Notes: generated by a model from the letters alone, not told the origin. Shown: positions 8,301-17,919, counted from the stretch's first letter. The stretch is DNA of 51,059 bases from a virus (IMGVR_UViG_3300027801_000035:1-51059), one strand, 5' to 3'. Program-made: numbers and translations.

Positions 8301-10052
8301 AACAAGTTAAGAATACCTTCGAATAACGTTGAGCTTAAAAACAATTACGCGAATGGCATAGTGCAAGAACCAGTGAATTCTTCTTTAAGAAAATTTGCAA
8401 CTTTCACTAAAGTGTTGAATGGATTTACTGCAACTTCCGGATCACTTGGATCTGGTTTTAGTTTTGCGGGTTTCCCTTTATCGCAACCTATGCGAGCTGG
8501 TGATTCAATTAAAATAGGATACTCATTTACACGAGGATCTGGAACTAATAAAACTTACGTAGGTTTACTAAAAGGCGCTAACGACATAGGCAGATTTGGT
8601 GAAATTTCTATTAACACAAATTCTCCTTCAACATATTTTACAAGTAATACCAGTCTGCTGGTAAACGCGAGTGATGGTGTAAAAGAAATAACTTTAACAG
8701 CAATAGAAGACGGTTGTAGATTTGTTGGATTCTTGGTAAACAATACGGACGCAGCTAGTCAGCTAATTCAAATAACTGACTTTACTGTAATTACACCTCC
8801 TGGCGAATCGACTTATGATTATTATAGAAACTCTCGACAAATCGCTACGAGCGAGGTAGTACCAACAACTTCGCCTGTAGACCCTCCACAATCAAGAGCG
8901 GAGTATGTTTATAACAGCTATTTAGGAACTCCTACACGAAATCCAGACTTTTGGATTGATCCTCGCGAAATGAGAAGGACAGGATATTTAGAAAACGAAA
9001 TTGGTAATTTTGTTCTTGACTTCGACGCAGCGCTTGCATCTACAGAATACAATAGAGCTGGATTATCAAATCCTCACAGTTCAATTATAACTGTTCCAGG
9101 CATAGAAGAATCAGGAGGAAACGAAAATGGTAATGAGAGAATAGAATTTTTTGGAAGAGGTGGACCATTGAGTGAAGGAGGTTATGATAATATCGTGCAC
9201 TTAAACGTTACTGTTGTAGATGTAAATGAAGATATTAATTTTAGCGGTGATGAGAGTGGGATTGCTGTTAGTGGTAGCCAATTTCTTGCATTAAACCGAA
9301 CATATACTAAAGTTTCTGATACTTTATGGACGAACACTGCGGGCTCTAGCAATAAAACATTAGCATTCGGTAATGTTTCAGGATTAACAACCTATGGACC
9401 AAGTGAAATAATTGATGGTCAAGAGTATGAAATTGTTACACTTGGAACTACTAATTGGACTACTTATGGTGCTGATGCTACTCCTGTATACGGTGAAATA
9501 TTTACTGCAGCTAATTCTGTTAACAATGATATAACTACTGGTACAGTAAAACACCGACCAAAGGTTTGGCATCTTAACGATCTTTCTGGTCCTTACGTCC
9601 GATATGTAGATGCTAATGTTGACACTTACCACGAAAGCGGAGCGGCGAAAGGAAGTAATCGCCAAGGAGTAGTTGCTGCAGCAGATATAATTAATCTGAA
9701 CTGGATCAATCATGCGACTGGTACAAGTGCAGATAATAAATTTGCAATAAACGGAAATCAGACATTTGATTTCAAATTCCACCAAGGAACTAAATATATA
9801 TTTGATGTAAGTGATTCTAGTAATTCAGGTCACCCAATGAGATTTTCATTAACCAATTCAACAACCATGCTTGATAGCAAATACATAAGTACAAATGGAA
9901 CAGAAGGATCTCATGGTTCAGATGGAACACCTGCAACTGTAACGTTAACAGCAAGATTTGACAATGGATTTGGCACAGACATATATATGTATTGTAAAAA
10001 CCATGGAGAAGGCATGGGATCTTTATATAATCCTATTCTTGAACAAACTTAA
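5355..10052 (+). CDS. gp7: Baseplate wedge subunit gp7, enlarged, with inserted domains and a C-terminal cupredoxin-like module
   Basis: 1565 residues, much longer than T4 gp7 (1032). The N terminus (NPSSHEREKVREIFPQYLEE, later YARIVHFYKTKGTIESVNTF) is the conserved gp7 start seen in marine T4-like phages. Residues about 155-305 look like a concanavalin/LamG-type sandwich (DDKWHNISLSYKENDDDITL). Residues about 300-560 use more GC-rich codons and carry glycine-rich modules. Residues 720-795 resemble a module in the 25607 adhesin. Two GxxY-type modules (about 470 and 1360) are alike. The C terminus carries H1493, C1547, H1550 and M1554 in the type-1 copper spacing C-x2-H-x3-M. The gp7 call rests on the ends and on order; the insert roles are unknown. 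Confidence 0.82.
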   Translation: MSHYHKATFNPSSHEREKVREIFPQYLEENAENLISFIEEYYTYLNRDGYPSYELEHIISENDIDATSAKYLDAIQNEIAKIVPQSRVVDRNTLYARIVHFYKTKGTIESVNTFFKLFFDDDPSVYTPGQDLLKLSSGNFVIDTKHWITSNVLHRSTRDELFTDSGLSIGVLNQPIFGKDFEINFTAQLSSTQPASRTYLLSTKNPLANPYVTISGTTELHGPGTIDIFKDSTGTGILFQQSESRKVTTLNSSESAIAYLSGDDDIYDDKWHNISLSYKENDDDITLEVSGSDIVVSESGDVGVDGTYFPEASTGNFIKTGTVTEVVVSGEGASAGGIYNGTYVYDSTEEVWYNTTNTSATVGYQGYFYFNATASRWQFANSAVAAKTIADTAIYAFLNPSMSEATGFWTVDTNSNWTSSGGSGTGFADSAEDMSFATDALKTGWYRSLENSGKAFSVRSDNLITGEQYMVSSQGLTSLQDWDTIGAASANPSAGDTFTYNGATGNQYLTVAAHGFVEHYVKHWHYREYTSATAYTVKFRHALVDDLHVGSGATVTVAYRALEGEADITRQGGSSGTPRADIASIVKLPFINAVTGESKQTATIVVKVDNVEKLRTNIPNNGGYSLATESLSIFSKNRSANTSNDTRGSITAFSVENAFSNGFDYRFTKSDALSLSTLVDFSPNSNTGNITLNTSGSDYTSATAPTVTEIASFTLLNFLPGLDSPNGVYTKSGTGIAETWTGPNGHKFVIEAEGGVYNWRFYDVDDNNPNIVSSVNAAGATTLAKPWEIVTEWNPFLPPSTVLEVNIQDKWKWSDSATSLGVKPSNYQPLPTVESYKDDTNGFLSSDKKIQDSEFWQDFSYEIRTKIEGSKWKDSFNRLVHPAGLKFFVKLLLESSATGNWDKVETYIGSFENEDAWLFNLLPPALRTLNSYEGTHTPRYQPGWLSSLISLFVQAFANISQRGFFNGVNYRDGQDVASSSFVNKLRIPSNNVELKNNYANGIVQEPVNSSLRKFATFTKVLNGFTATSGSLGSGFSFAGFPLSQPMRAGDSIKIGYSFTRGSGTNKTYVGLLKGANDIGRFGEISINTNSPSTYFTSNTSLLVNASDGVKEITLTAIEDGCRFVGFLVNNTDAASQLIQITDFTVITPPGESTYDYYRNSRQIATSEVVPTTSPVDPPQSRAEYVYNSYLGTPTRNPDFWIDPREMRRTGYLENEIGNFVLDFDAALASTEYNRAGLSNPHSSIITVPGIEESGGNENGNERIEFFGRGGPLSEGGYDNIVHLNVTVVDVNEDINFSGDESGIAVSGSQFLALNRTYTKVSDTLWTNTAGSSNKTLAFGNVSGLTTYGPSEIIDGQEYEIVTLGTTNWTTYGADATPVYGEIFTAANSVNNDITTGTVKHRPKVWHLNDLSGPYVRYVDANVDTYHESGAAKGSNRQGVVAAADIINLNWINHATGTSADNKFAINGNQTFDFKFHQGTKYIFDVSDSSNSGHPMRFSLTNSTTMLDSKYISTNGTEGSHGSDGTPATVTLTARFDNGFGTDIYMYCKNHGEGMGSLYNPILEQT

Positions 10053-10076
10053 ATGAAAAAAGCTTTGGCGTATCAT

Positions 10077-10084
10077 TATAAATA
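10077..10084 (+). promoter_or_regulatory. Late promoter for gp8
   Basis: Exact TATAAATA, 36 nt before the gp8 ATG. The leader contains an AAAGAGAT ribosome-binding-like stretch, so this is of the leader-containing class. Confidence 0.72.
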
Positions 10085-10120
10085 ACTATAGAAAAACTAA
10101 TTTTAAAGAGATAATTAATT

Positions 10121-11677
10121 ATGGCAGCAATTATAACAGACGACTTTCGTAGAAATCAGGCTCGTTTATTGATAAACGACATTAAGGCATCAGTAGCTTT
10201 AAGTGCTCCAGACAGCGCGCTATTTCGTGATAACGCAAATTACCTAATCGGCTTAGGTAAAACGGATTCGTGGGGGAGTGATTCAGCCGGCAATTCAGAA
10301 ACATCTAGCGCGTTTATCGTAGATGCTCCTATTGGAACAGAGATTGAAAAGAAAGATGTTATTGATAATCTATTTACACTAAAGGAATTGGCAGTTGATA
10401 GTTGTTATCATATGATTCCAAAAAATGGTTGGGTTACAGGTAGAAAATACAAAGTTTATAATCACGCAGATAACGATTGCTTTTATGCAACTGGAGATCA
10501 GTATCCATGTTATGTTACACACGACAGTAAAGTTTACCTTTGCTTAAGTAATCACTCTTCACAAAGTAATGGATCCGCGGCTGATGAAATCGTAGCTGCT
10601 TCTTCGTCTTCGCCAGATACAAACAACACTTCAGATTTTGGTATTACCACCGCGGCCGTTGGAGCTGACGGTTATGTATGGGCCCACGTACAAACACTTC
10701 CTACTTCAGGCACTATTGCTAAGCTTATTACGTCACAGTTCGTACCCATACAAGATAACACATATTCAGCAGACGCTGATTCAAATAGTGGAGGATTTTT
10801 ATACGACATAGGTATTGTAAGTGGAGGATCAGGCTATAGCTCATCACCTACTGCAACAATTACTGCAATTAATGAAGATGGTGTAGAGATTACTGCGAAT
10901 CTTCCTTTTTTGGAAGTAAAACAATCTGGTGGTGTTATAACATCGATCAATCTTCGTAGACCTGGAATAAGTGGAGCTTCCGGTACAGCAGCGAATGCAG
11001 GTTCTAGAGGATATTGGAATCACACTGTAGGAAATAGGTTTAAAGATATTCTAAGCGCTACAATAACTATTACCGATAGCACTGGAACTGGAGCAAAAGC
11101 CATTGCTTCAATCACACCTCAACGTGGATTAGGTAATAACGCCATTGAAGTATTACCAACTTGGTTTGTAGGTGTTACTGTAGACTTTGTAAATAATGAA
11201 AGTAATGATTCGCCAATTCTAGATTTTAGACAAGTTTCCTTAATGAAAAGTGCTACTGTAACAGATGGTAATACAACTGGAACACACACCGCTTTGAAAA
11301 GTATTACGTTAAGCGGTACAATTACTACTGCAAGTTTAGGGGCACTTACAGCAGGAACAGTTTTAAAACAAGGTAACTCGAAATTCTATTTTAACAGATA
11401 CGATAGTACCACTAACAAGTTATTCTACCATCAGAATTCTGATGAAGAAGTAAATTATATAAAACCAATCGTCGGTACTACTGATGTAACTAGTTTAGAT
11501 ACTAGTACAACATACGCGACTGACGTCACTGCAGTAGGTGTAGGAGAATTCCGAAAGACCGAAACAGTAAATTCTCGAGAAGAGTATAATGGAGAAGTAA
11601 TATTCCATGAGAATAGAACTCCATTTACTCGGGGTGGAACACAGACAGAAGAAGTTAAATTGATTATACAACTTTAA
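10121..11677 (+). CDS. gp8: Baseplate wedge subunit gp8
   Basis: 518 residues versus 334 for T4 gp8. The N terminus (ITDDFRRNQARLLINDIKAS, then LFRDNANYLIGLGKTDSWGS) is the conserved gp8 start of T4-like phages. gp8 dimers bind gp7 and gp10 in the outer wedge. Residues about 220-290 contain an inserted GGSGYSSSPTATITAI module also seen in the 2009-residue neighbour, and this partly accounts for the extra length. The C terminus (EVIFHENRTPFTRGGTQTEE) matches the usual gp8 end. It follows gp7 after 68 bp with its own late promoter, and precedes the DUF4815 gene by 19 bp. Confidence 0.88.
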   Translation: MAAIITDDFRRNQARLLINDIKASVALSAPDSALFRDNANYLIGLGKTDSWGSDSAGNSETSSAFIVDAPIGTEIEKKDVIDNLFTLKELAVDSCYHMIPKNGWVTGRKYKVYNHADNDCFYATGDQYPCYVTHDSKVYLCLSNHSSQSNGSAADEIVAASSSSPDTNNTSDFGITTAAVGADGYVWAHVQTLPTSGTIAKLITSQFVPIQDNTYSADADSNSGGFLYDIGIVSGGSGYSSSPTATITAINEDGVEITANLPFLEVKQSGGVITSINLRRPGISGASGTAANAGSRGYWNHTVGNRFKDILSATITITDSTGTGAKAIASITPQRGLGNNAIEVLPTWFVGVTVDFVNNESNDSPILDFRQVSLMKSATVTDGNTTGTHTALKSITLSGTITTASLGALTAGTVLKQGNSKFYFNRYDSTTNKLFYHQNSDEEVNYIKPIVGTTDVTSLDTSTTYATDVTAVGVGEFRKTETVNSREEYNGEVIFHENRTPFTRGGTQTEEVKLIIQL

Positions 11678-11696
11678 AAAAAGATAAGATTTAATT

Positions 11697-14600
11697 ATGG
11701 CAATTACAACATATTCAAGTGCACCTTATAACGATGATTTTGCGTCAGCAGATAAAAACTATAGTCGAATACTTTTTAGACCAGGTCGTAGTTTACAGGT
11801 CAGAGAATTAAATCAATTACAATCCAATTTACAAGATCAAATAGATAAATTCGGTAGGCACGTTTTCAAAGATGGCGATCGTGTTTTAGATGGTTACACC
11901 ACATACGATGAAAATATTCGAAGCGTACCGATTACATTTGCCGGTAACGCTTCATTAACAGCCGCACAGCTCAATGCTTTAAAAGGAATTGAGATCTATA
12001 AGAATGGGGCCTCTACGCTTTCAGCTAAAATACTTGGTGCGGAATCGTTTATTGGCACTAATAATACTGTTTATTATAGGTTGTATTTAAAATACTTTGG
12101 TTCACAAGCCGCTTCTACTTCATCATTTTCGCAAGGCGATACGCTAAATTTAGGTGCATCCGTAAGTGCTGTTACACTTGGAACAAACACTACTGTTAGC
12201 ACTGATGCTACGTTTGCAACTGTTGTTACCTCCGCCAATGCTTTAGAATCTCCTGGGTATTATGGAGGGTTCTTTCAAGACGAAGGTGTGTTTTTTATCA
12301 AAGGATCTTTTGTACATACTGATTCTCAATCGGTCTTCTATATAAAAAGTGGTGAAACAGTAAAGTTGACGGGTAATTGTGTATTTGATATTGTAGAATC
12401 CGTTGTTACTTCAAAGGTAGACACAACTCTTTTAGATAACTCTTCTGGCACACCGAACTTTAATGCTCCTGGTGCAGATAGATATAAGGTTGAATTGACG
12501 CTAAAGTTTGTTACTTCAGATACTACAGGTGTAAAAGAAAATCAACAGCGTATTAATTTACTTGAGATAGATCAAGATCAAGTTGTTAAACCTGTACGTA
12601 CAGAATATTCCGAATTAGGAAAAGCTTTAGCGCAAAGAACTGCAGAAGAAAGCGGTTCATACGTGTTAAAACCATTTAAGATTGATGTTCGCGAATACCT
12701 AAATAACGAAGCAGGCAATAGAGGTAAGTATACAGACGATGAAATACTTAACAGTGGAGGTACACCTCTTATTACAGGCGTCTCGTCAACAGCAGAAGCT
12801 CAAACAGCAGGTGCAAAGAAATTTGTTGTAGGTGTCGAACCTTCAGTTGCATACGTTCAAGGCTACAGAGTTGAGCTTGAAGATAAGACCGAAGTAGTAG
12901 TAGAAAAGGGTAGAGAAGGCGCTGATGTAGCTACTTCTACTGGATATAAAATACAAGCAGTTAGACCTTCTCTATTTATTGAAGGTTGCATCAGCGATGG
13001 CCATACCGATGGTGTCGCAACGGCGGATATTCAAGCTCTTGACTTTTCACCTGATGACAAATATTACTTTTATGATAAGGCCACTGTCGCTCCTGTAGGC
13101 TGGTGCAGAATTCATTCAATAGAAGCTACAGGTGTTCTTAGCGTTGATTATTCAAATGCGAATAGCACTACAAATCCAGACGCGTCCCAGGCAATGGAGA
13201 GAATCTATATATATGACTTTCATCAAACTGGATTCACCGCTGCGGGTGAAAGCGGATTAAATGCCAGTGAAGTTTTAAGAAAAATGGAGTTTTTGAGTCT
13301 AAGACCTAATTCCACTGCACAAGCGGACTACGACGATGATAACAAATTTGGTTTAGAAAACCGTTCAGGATTTACTTTCATGGGTGATGGCGTCGAAGAT
13401 AAAAGAACTACTTTAGTGTATGATTTGCCTGCAGATGGTGTTAATAGCGTAGATTCAACTACACTTAAATATGCTGTCCAAAAAACAATGGACGTTACTA
13501 CAAGTTCCACAGTTGGCTCACAGGGACGAGTAACACACACTCTTTCAAGCGGCAAATTCTTTAGTACTAACGCTGAAGACTATACTATAATGTTATATGG
13601 CAAGGGCTGGGGGGCCGCCGCGGCCAATGGCGGTTCACCATATATTCATAACGTTGTAATTTCAAATGGCGGATTGACAATAACGGCTTTCGTTAGATTA
13701 TCTGACGGGAAAGACATTACTGTCGCGATTCCCGGAACCCTTTTTGGCCCTGTTGAATCTTCAGGTGTAAAAATAAAGACTCAGACGACTGGCCAAACTA
13801 CTACTACTACAAAGGCGCTCTATAAAGGTCAGCAGCTTCAATTAGGACATGTAGATGTTTACGCAATAGAATCTATTACACACGCCGGTAATCCTGCAGG
13901 TGCTTCAGTTGATATTAAATCAGACTTTATTTTAGACGATGGCCAAAGAGATTCTCACTACACATATGGAAATGCTTCTTATAAAGGTAATTTAAATTTA
14001 GCGGCGGGCACAGGTAATATTGTAATAACGTATTCGTACTATGCTCATACTGGAAGCGGAGCGTGTTTTACTAGAAATTCTTATACAAGTGATGGTACTA
14101 CTTTAATAGCATTAGAAGCTGTTCCTACTTTTGGAGATGGAAAGTTGACAGACACTCTTGACTTTCGTCATAACATACTAGAAACTGGCGATGCTTCAAA
14201 TATTTTTCCAAATACAATTATTAATGTTGACTTTGAGCATTTTCTTCCAAGACTCGACGCGGTAGTCTTAACACAACTAGGAGATGTAAAAGTAATTACC
14301 GGCGCTGCCGCCAAAAATCCAACACTACCAACAATTCCAAATGATTCTTTGCAATTGTACACTATCAATAAACCTGGTTACGTATATAATTTAAACGATT
14401 TAGACATTGAAGCTCATTCGCACGAAAGATACACGATGAAAGACATCGAAGGTATCGACGATCGAGTAAAACGTTTAGAGTACTATACCGCTTTAACTGA
14501 TCTAGAAAGAGATGCATCAGAAAGAGATTTATCAGATCAGTTTGGAACGCGCCACAAGTCAGGTATTTTCACAGATGGATTTATAGGTCATGGCGCGGGA

Positions 14601-17600
14601 GATTCGACTAACTCAGCGTATAAAGTAGGAATTAACCGTGAAGAAAATTCAGCAAGGCCTTTGTATCTATCTGAAAATAGTAGATGGAGTTATATTAAGG
14701 ACGGATCTACTACATTACAAAGTACAGCAACAGCTACTGTTACGGAGTGGAATGGAGAGACGATAGATTCTACTACAGTACATTCTGGAAAAAGAGCGAA
14801 CGCAATCACCTTAGACTTTATTGAAAAAACAGTCGTTAACCAACCTTTCGCTAGCGAACACATGAGTGTAAATCCTTATGATGTTGCAACTTGGAGTGGA
14901 ACACTTGAGGTTTCTCCTTCTAGCGATGAGTGGAAAGATACAACACACGTTCCTGATATTGTTCAAAACGTCGAAGGTAACAATGACGCTTTACTAAATC
15001 AAATCGCGAATAACCCTAACGTTCTTGGTACAGAGTGGAATGAATGGTCAACAAACTGGAGAGGCCGCAGATGGCGCAGACGCAGTTGGTGGAGAGGCAG
15101 AGGTAGAGGCCGAAACCGCCGTTGGAGCAGACGCCGCAGGTGGTGGACATCACGCGCTACTCAGGTAAGATCTGGCATTCAAACTGAACTTACCGCAAAC
15201 TTTAGAAAAGAAGTTATAGATGAAGAAGTTTTAGATATAAGTTTTATCCCTTTTATTCGTTCTCGCAAAGTACATTTCCAAGCAAGATTGCTTAAACCTC
15301 ATACCAAGTTCTATCTTTTCTTTGATGACGTTAACATAACAAGTTATGCGAAAGATGGTGTAAGCTTTACCACGTTCGGAGGAGGAGTTGCATCAAACGG
15401 TGGAACAGACGTTGTAAGATATGATGGTCAAACTAGTATCAGCGGTGCTGATGGAAGCATTGTCTCCGACGGTGCAGGTGATATTAATGGTTGGTTTGTA
15501 GTACCTAATAATGATATACTAAGATTTAGAACTGGAACACGCTCTGTTCGCTTAACTGATAGCGCGCTTAATAATAAAACATTAGAATTGTCCGCTGCTG
15601 AAACTTCTTATCACGCCAAAGGTGTATTAGAAACAAAACAACGTACAGTACTTTCAACAAGAGAACTTTCTCTTACAAGAACAAGAGTCTCAGATAGAAG
15701 AAACATCGTGGTTCGCCGAAGTAGAGTTTGGAGAGATCCGATATCCCAAACATTCATGATTGGTAACGAGTCGACTGGCCTATTTATATCTTCAATTGAT
15801 ATATTTTTCCAAGCAGTCGATCCAGAAATTCCAATCGAGTTAAGTATTGTTACTGTTGAAAATGGAATACCTACACAAAATACTGTTCCATTTTCAAAGG
15901 TGATTAAGAAAAATGGCGATACGGGTGTCGCGATTGATGCAGATACCGCGCAAGTTGCAACGAACTTTATGTTCGATACACCGATATATTTAGAAGCAGG
16001 TATAGAATATGCGGTATTACTAATTTCAAATAGTGCAAGATGGAGAACCTGGGTAGCAAGAATTGGAGGAACAAATAAAGTTCCTTCTGGAGTAAACGGT
16101 GAAAAGATTACAAAGAACGTAAATCTAGGTGTATTGCTTAAAAGCCAAAACGCTTCTACTTGGACTCCTGATCAAAATGCCGATTTAAAATTTAAATTGA
16201 ATAGGGCTGACTTTAAATCAGATGCATCGCAAACAGCTTTATTCACTGGTGTATGTCCTGCAAGAGGTGATGTTACTTATATCGATGTGACTACGCCATC
16301 AAGTGGTTATCTTAATGGTCCTCCTGTAGTAACCATCGATGCTCCTGGTAGTGGAACCAATAACGCCACTGCAAAAGCGTATGTTTCTGAAGGCGGCGTG
16401 CTCGAGTATATTGAAGTTACAAATGGAGGAAGCGGTTATACTATAGCGGATGCGAATGCCGTAACTTTAAGTGCTCCTGAAGGAATAGCAATCACAACTG
16501 GACAAGTTGCATTTGCTGGCAATGGAATTATAAGTCTTTTTGGTACTATTACAGATATAACTACTGGCACGACCGCTGCAGGTGCTTCGGGGCAGCTCGA
16601 TCCATTAGCGTTTTACAAAAAATCTGCGATCTCTAGAATAAAAAATGGACAAGCCTTTGTGTATAACAATGGTGGAGGCACGAGTATTGGAGGTATGGCT
16701 GATGGGTCTACGTATTATGCGAAATGTACATACGGCCATGGAGAAAGTGTAGCAGATGGTTTAGAGTTTAGTCATCAGTTCGCGATATACTCAAATGAAG
16801 AGTTAACTACTCGTGTAATTTTAACTGGAGCCGGTAACAATCTGCAAAGTATTACACCAACTGCTGCAGCGACTGCAACTGCAAAATTAAACACTTGGAA
16901 AGGCGCAACGTTCTTTAACATCATAGAAGAATTAAAACTTCCTGAAGCTTCTACAGAATATACGATGACAGTTAGAGGAGACGATGCGAGTACTGGTGGA
17001 GGAGTTAATGAAACATTAGCGTATCCAATTACTCCTAACGAAACGTTTTACTCAGATATTCAAGTAGAGCACGATTCTAGTAGTGGAAGTTCAGGAAGTT
17101 ACTTAGATACTTTAAAACTAGAAAGTGTTCTTTCCACTACTGATTCGAAAATTAGTCCATTGATTGACTTAGATAGAATATCTTTAGTTTCATTTGACAA
17201 TTTAGTAAATGCTTCTACAGAGTTTGAACATATTACAGATGAAGGTCAATCGTTATCTCGATATATTAGTAAACGTATTAAGCTCGATGCTTTAGCAGAT
17301 GGCGTTAATATCATATTTGACTTAATGAAACCTGATGAATCTACTGATGTTAAAGTTTATGTCAAAATACGTGGTCCTCGTACAGAACAACAGAATCCAG
17401 TTGATCAGACTATAACAGGAACTGATTTAACAACTGGTGGTTGGGATCAACTTGGGTGGAAAGAGGTATCCAAAGATGGTGGAGAAGAAGCTCCGGTTTC
17501 TCAAGACTTTTCTTTTACAGAAGTCCAGTATTCTTCTCAATTCCAGGGTAATGATTTTAACGCTTCTGATTTAGCTGATGTTGATTACCAAACTATTAGC

Positions 17601-17726
17601 CAATACGCAGCAAACAATTTAATAACAGAAAGATTTAACGAAGTTGCGGTGAAGATTGTATTCACTTCAAGCAATCCTGCATTTGCTCCTGAAATTAAAA
17701 ACTTACGAGTAATAACATCATTATAA
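11697..17726 (+). CDS. Very large DUF4815-type baseplate/tail structural protein
   Basis: 2009 residues. The start (SSAPYNDDFASADKNYSRIL, then FRPGRSLQVRELNQLQSNLQ) is the DUF4815 signature found in a structural protein next to gp8 in marine T4-like phages, in the place of T4 gp9/gp10. Its exact place in the baseplate is unproven. DUF4815 appears to fill about the first 700 residues. A conserved-looking stretch (SFIPFIRSRKVHFQARLLKP) follows residue 1180, and GSGY repeats lie near 1545-1600. Residues 1122-1153 form an abrupt Trp/Arg/Gly-rich segment (RRWRRRSWWRGRGRGR) unlike the rest of this acidic, Ser/Thr-rich protein. The +1 frame over the same bases is open and Ala/Gly/Glu-rich. A GC-richer patch lies around 13590-13800. 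No promoter is seen; it probably shares the gp8 transcript. Confidence 0.8.
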   Translation: MAITTYSSAPYNDDFASADKNYSRILFRPGRSLQVRELNQLQSNLQDQIDKFGRHVFKDGDRVLDGYTTYDENIRSVPITFAGNASLTAAQLNALKGIEIYKNGASTLSAKILGAESFIGTNNTVYYRLYLKYFGSQAASTSSFSQGDTLNLGASVSAVTLGTNTTVSTDATFATVVTSANALESPGYYGGFFQDEGVFFIKGSFVHTDSQSVFYIKSGETVKLTGNCVFDIVESVVTSKVDTTLLDNSSGTPNFNAPGADRYKVELTLKFVTSDTTGVKENQQRINLLEIDQDQVVKPVRTEYSELGKALAQRTAEESGSYVLKPFKIDVREYLNNEAGNRGKYTDDEILNSGGTPLITGVSSTAEAQTAGAKKFVVGVEPSVAYVQGYRVELEDKTEVVVEKGREGADVATSTGYKIQAVRPSLFIEGCISDGHTDGVATADIQALDFSPDDKYYFYDKATVAPVGWCRIHSIEATGVLSVDYSNANSTTNPDASQAMERIYIYDFHQTGFTAAGESGLNASEVLRKMEFLSLRPNSTAQADYDDDNKFGLENRSGFTFMGDGVEDKRTTLVYDLPADGVNSVDSTTLKYAVQKTMDVTTSSTVGSQGRVTHTLSSGKFFSTNAEDYTIMLYGKGWGAAAANGGSPYIHNVVISNGGLTITAFVRLSDGKDITVAIPGTLFGPVESSGVKIKTQTTGQTTTTTKALYKGQQLQLGHVDVYAIESITHAGNPAGASVDIKSDFILDDGQRDSHYTYGNASYKGNLNLAAGTGNIVITYSYYAHTGSGACFTRNSYTSDGTTLIALEAVPTFGDGKLTDTLDFRHNILETGDASNIFPNTIINVDFEHFLPRLDAVVLTQLGDVKVITGAAAKNPTLPTIPNDSLQLYTINKPGYVYNLNDLDIEAHSHERYTMKDIEGIDDRVKRLEYYTALTDLERDASERDLSDQFGTRHKSGIFTDGFIGHGAGDSTNSAYKVGINREENSARPLYLSENSRWSYIKDGSTTLQSTATATVTEWNGETIDSTTVHSGKRANAITLDFIEKTVVNQPFASEHMSVNPYDVATWSGTLEVSPSSDEWKDTTHVPDIVQNVEGNNDALLNQIANNPNVLGTEWNEWSTNWRGRRWRRRSWWRGRGRGRNRRWSRRRRWWTSRATQVRSGIQTELTANFRKEVIDEEVLDISFIPFIRSRKVHFQARLLKPHTKFYLFFDDVNITSYAKDGVSFTTFGGGVASNGGTDVVRYDGQTSISGADGSIVSDGAGDINGWFVVPNNDILRFRTGTRSVRLTDSALNNKTLELSAAETSYHAKGVLETKQRTVLSTRELSLTRTRVSDRRNIVVRRSRVWRDPISQTFMIGNESTGLFISSIDIFFQAVDPEIPIELSIVTVENGIPTQNTVPFSKVIKKNGDTGVAIDADTAQVATNFMFDTPIYLEAGIEYAVLLISNSARWRTWVARIGGTNKVPSGVNGEKITKNVNLGVLLKSQNASTWTPDQNADLKFKLNRADFKSDASQTALFTGVCPARGDVTYIDVTTPSSGYLNGPPVVTIDAPGSGTNNATAKAYVSEGGVLEYIEVTNGGSGYTIADANAVTLSAPEGIAITTGQVAFAGNGIISLFGTITDITTGTTAAGASGQLDPLAFYKKSAISRIKNGQAFVYNNGGGTSIGGMADGSTYYAKCTYGHGESVADGLEFSHQFAIYSNEELTTRVILTGAGNNLQSITPTAAATATAKLNTWKGATFFNIIEELKLPEASTEYTMTVRGDDASTGGGVNETLAYPITPNETFYSDIQVEHDSSSGSSGSYLDTLKLESVLSTTDSKISPLIDLDRISLVSFDNLVNASTEFEHITDEGQSLSRYISKRIKLDALADGVNIIFDLMKPDESTDVKVYVKIRGPRTEQQNPVDQTITGTDLTTGGWDQLGWKEVSKDGGEEAPVSQDFSFTEVQYSSQFQGNDFNASDLADVDYQTISQYAANNLITERFNEVAVKIVFTSSNPAFAPEIKNLRVITSL

Positions 17727-17730
17727 AACT

Positions 17731-17919
17731 ATGAGTACACCACAATACACAAAGGACGCAACTTCAGGAGCGTTAATATCAAATGGCAGAGGTGCGAGTG
17801 GTAGAGAAGCTATCAAGGCAAGTTACTTTAAACTAATAGCTGCTCAATCAGAAATTCAGACATTAAAAACAAAGGTTACAGCGCTAGAAGCTGCAGTAAC
17901 TGCTTTGCAAAATGGATAA
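17731..17919 (+). CDS. Small coiled-coil protein
   Basis: 62 residues, starting 4 bp after the 2009-residue gene. The N-terminal half (YTKDATSGALISNGRGASGR) is Gly/Ser-rich. The C-terminal half (LIAAQSEIQTLKTKVTALEA, then AVTALQNG) has clean heptad spacing of Leu/Ile/Val/Ala, so a short coiled coil is likely. Small proteins of this kind beside baseplate genes may trimerise or cap a fibre, but I recognise no family. Codon use and tight spacing support it being real. Confidence 0.6.
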   Translation: MSTPQYTKDATSGALISNGRGASGREAIKASYFKLIAAQSEIQTLKTKVTALEAAVTALQNG

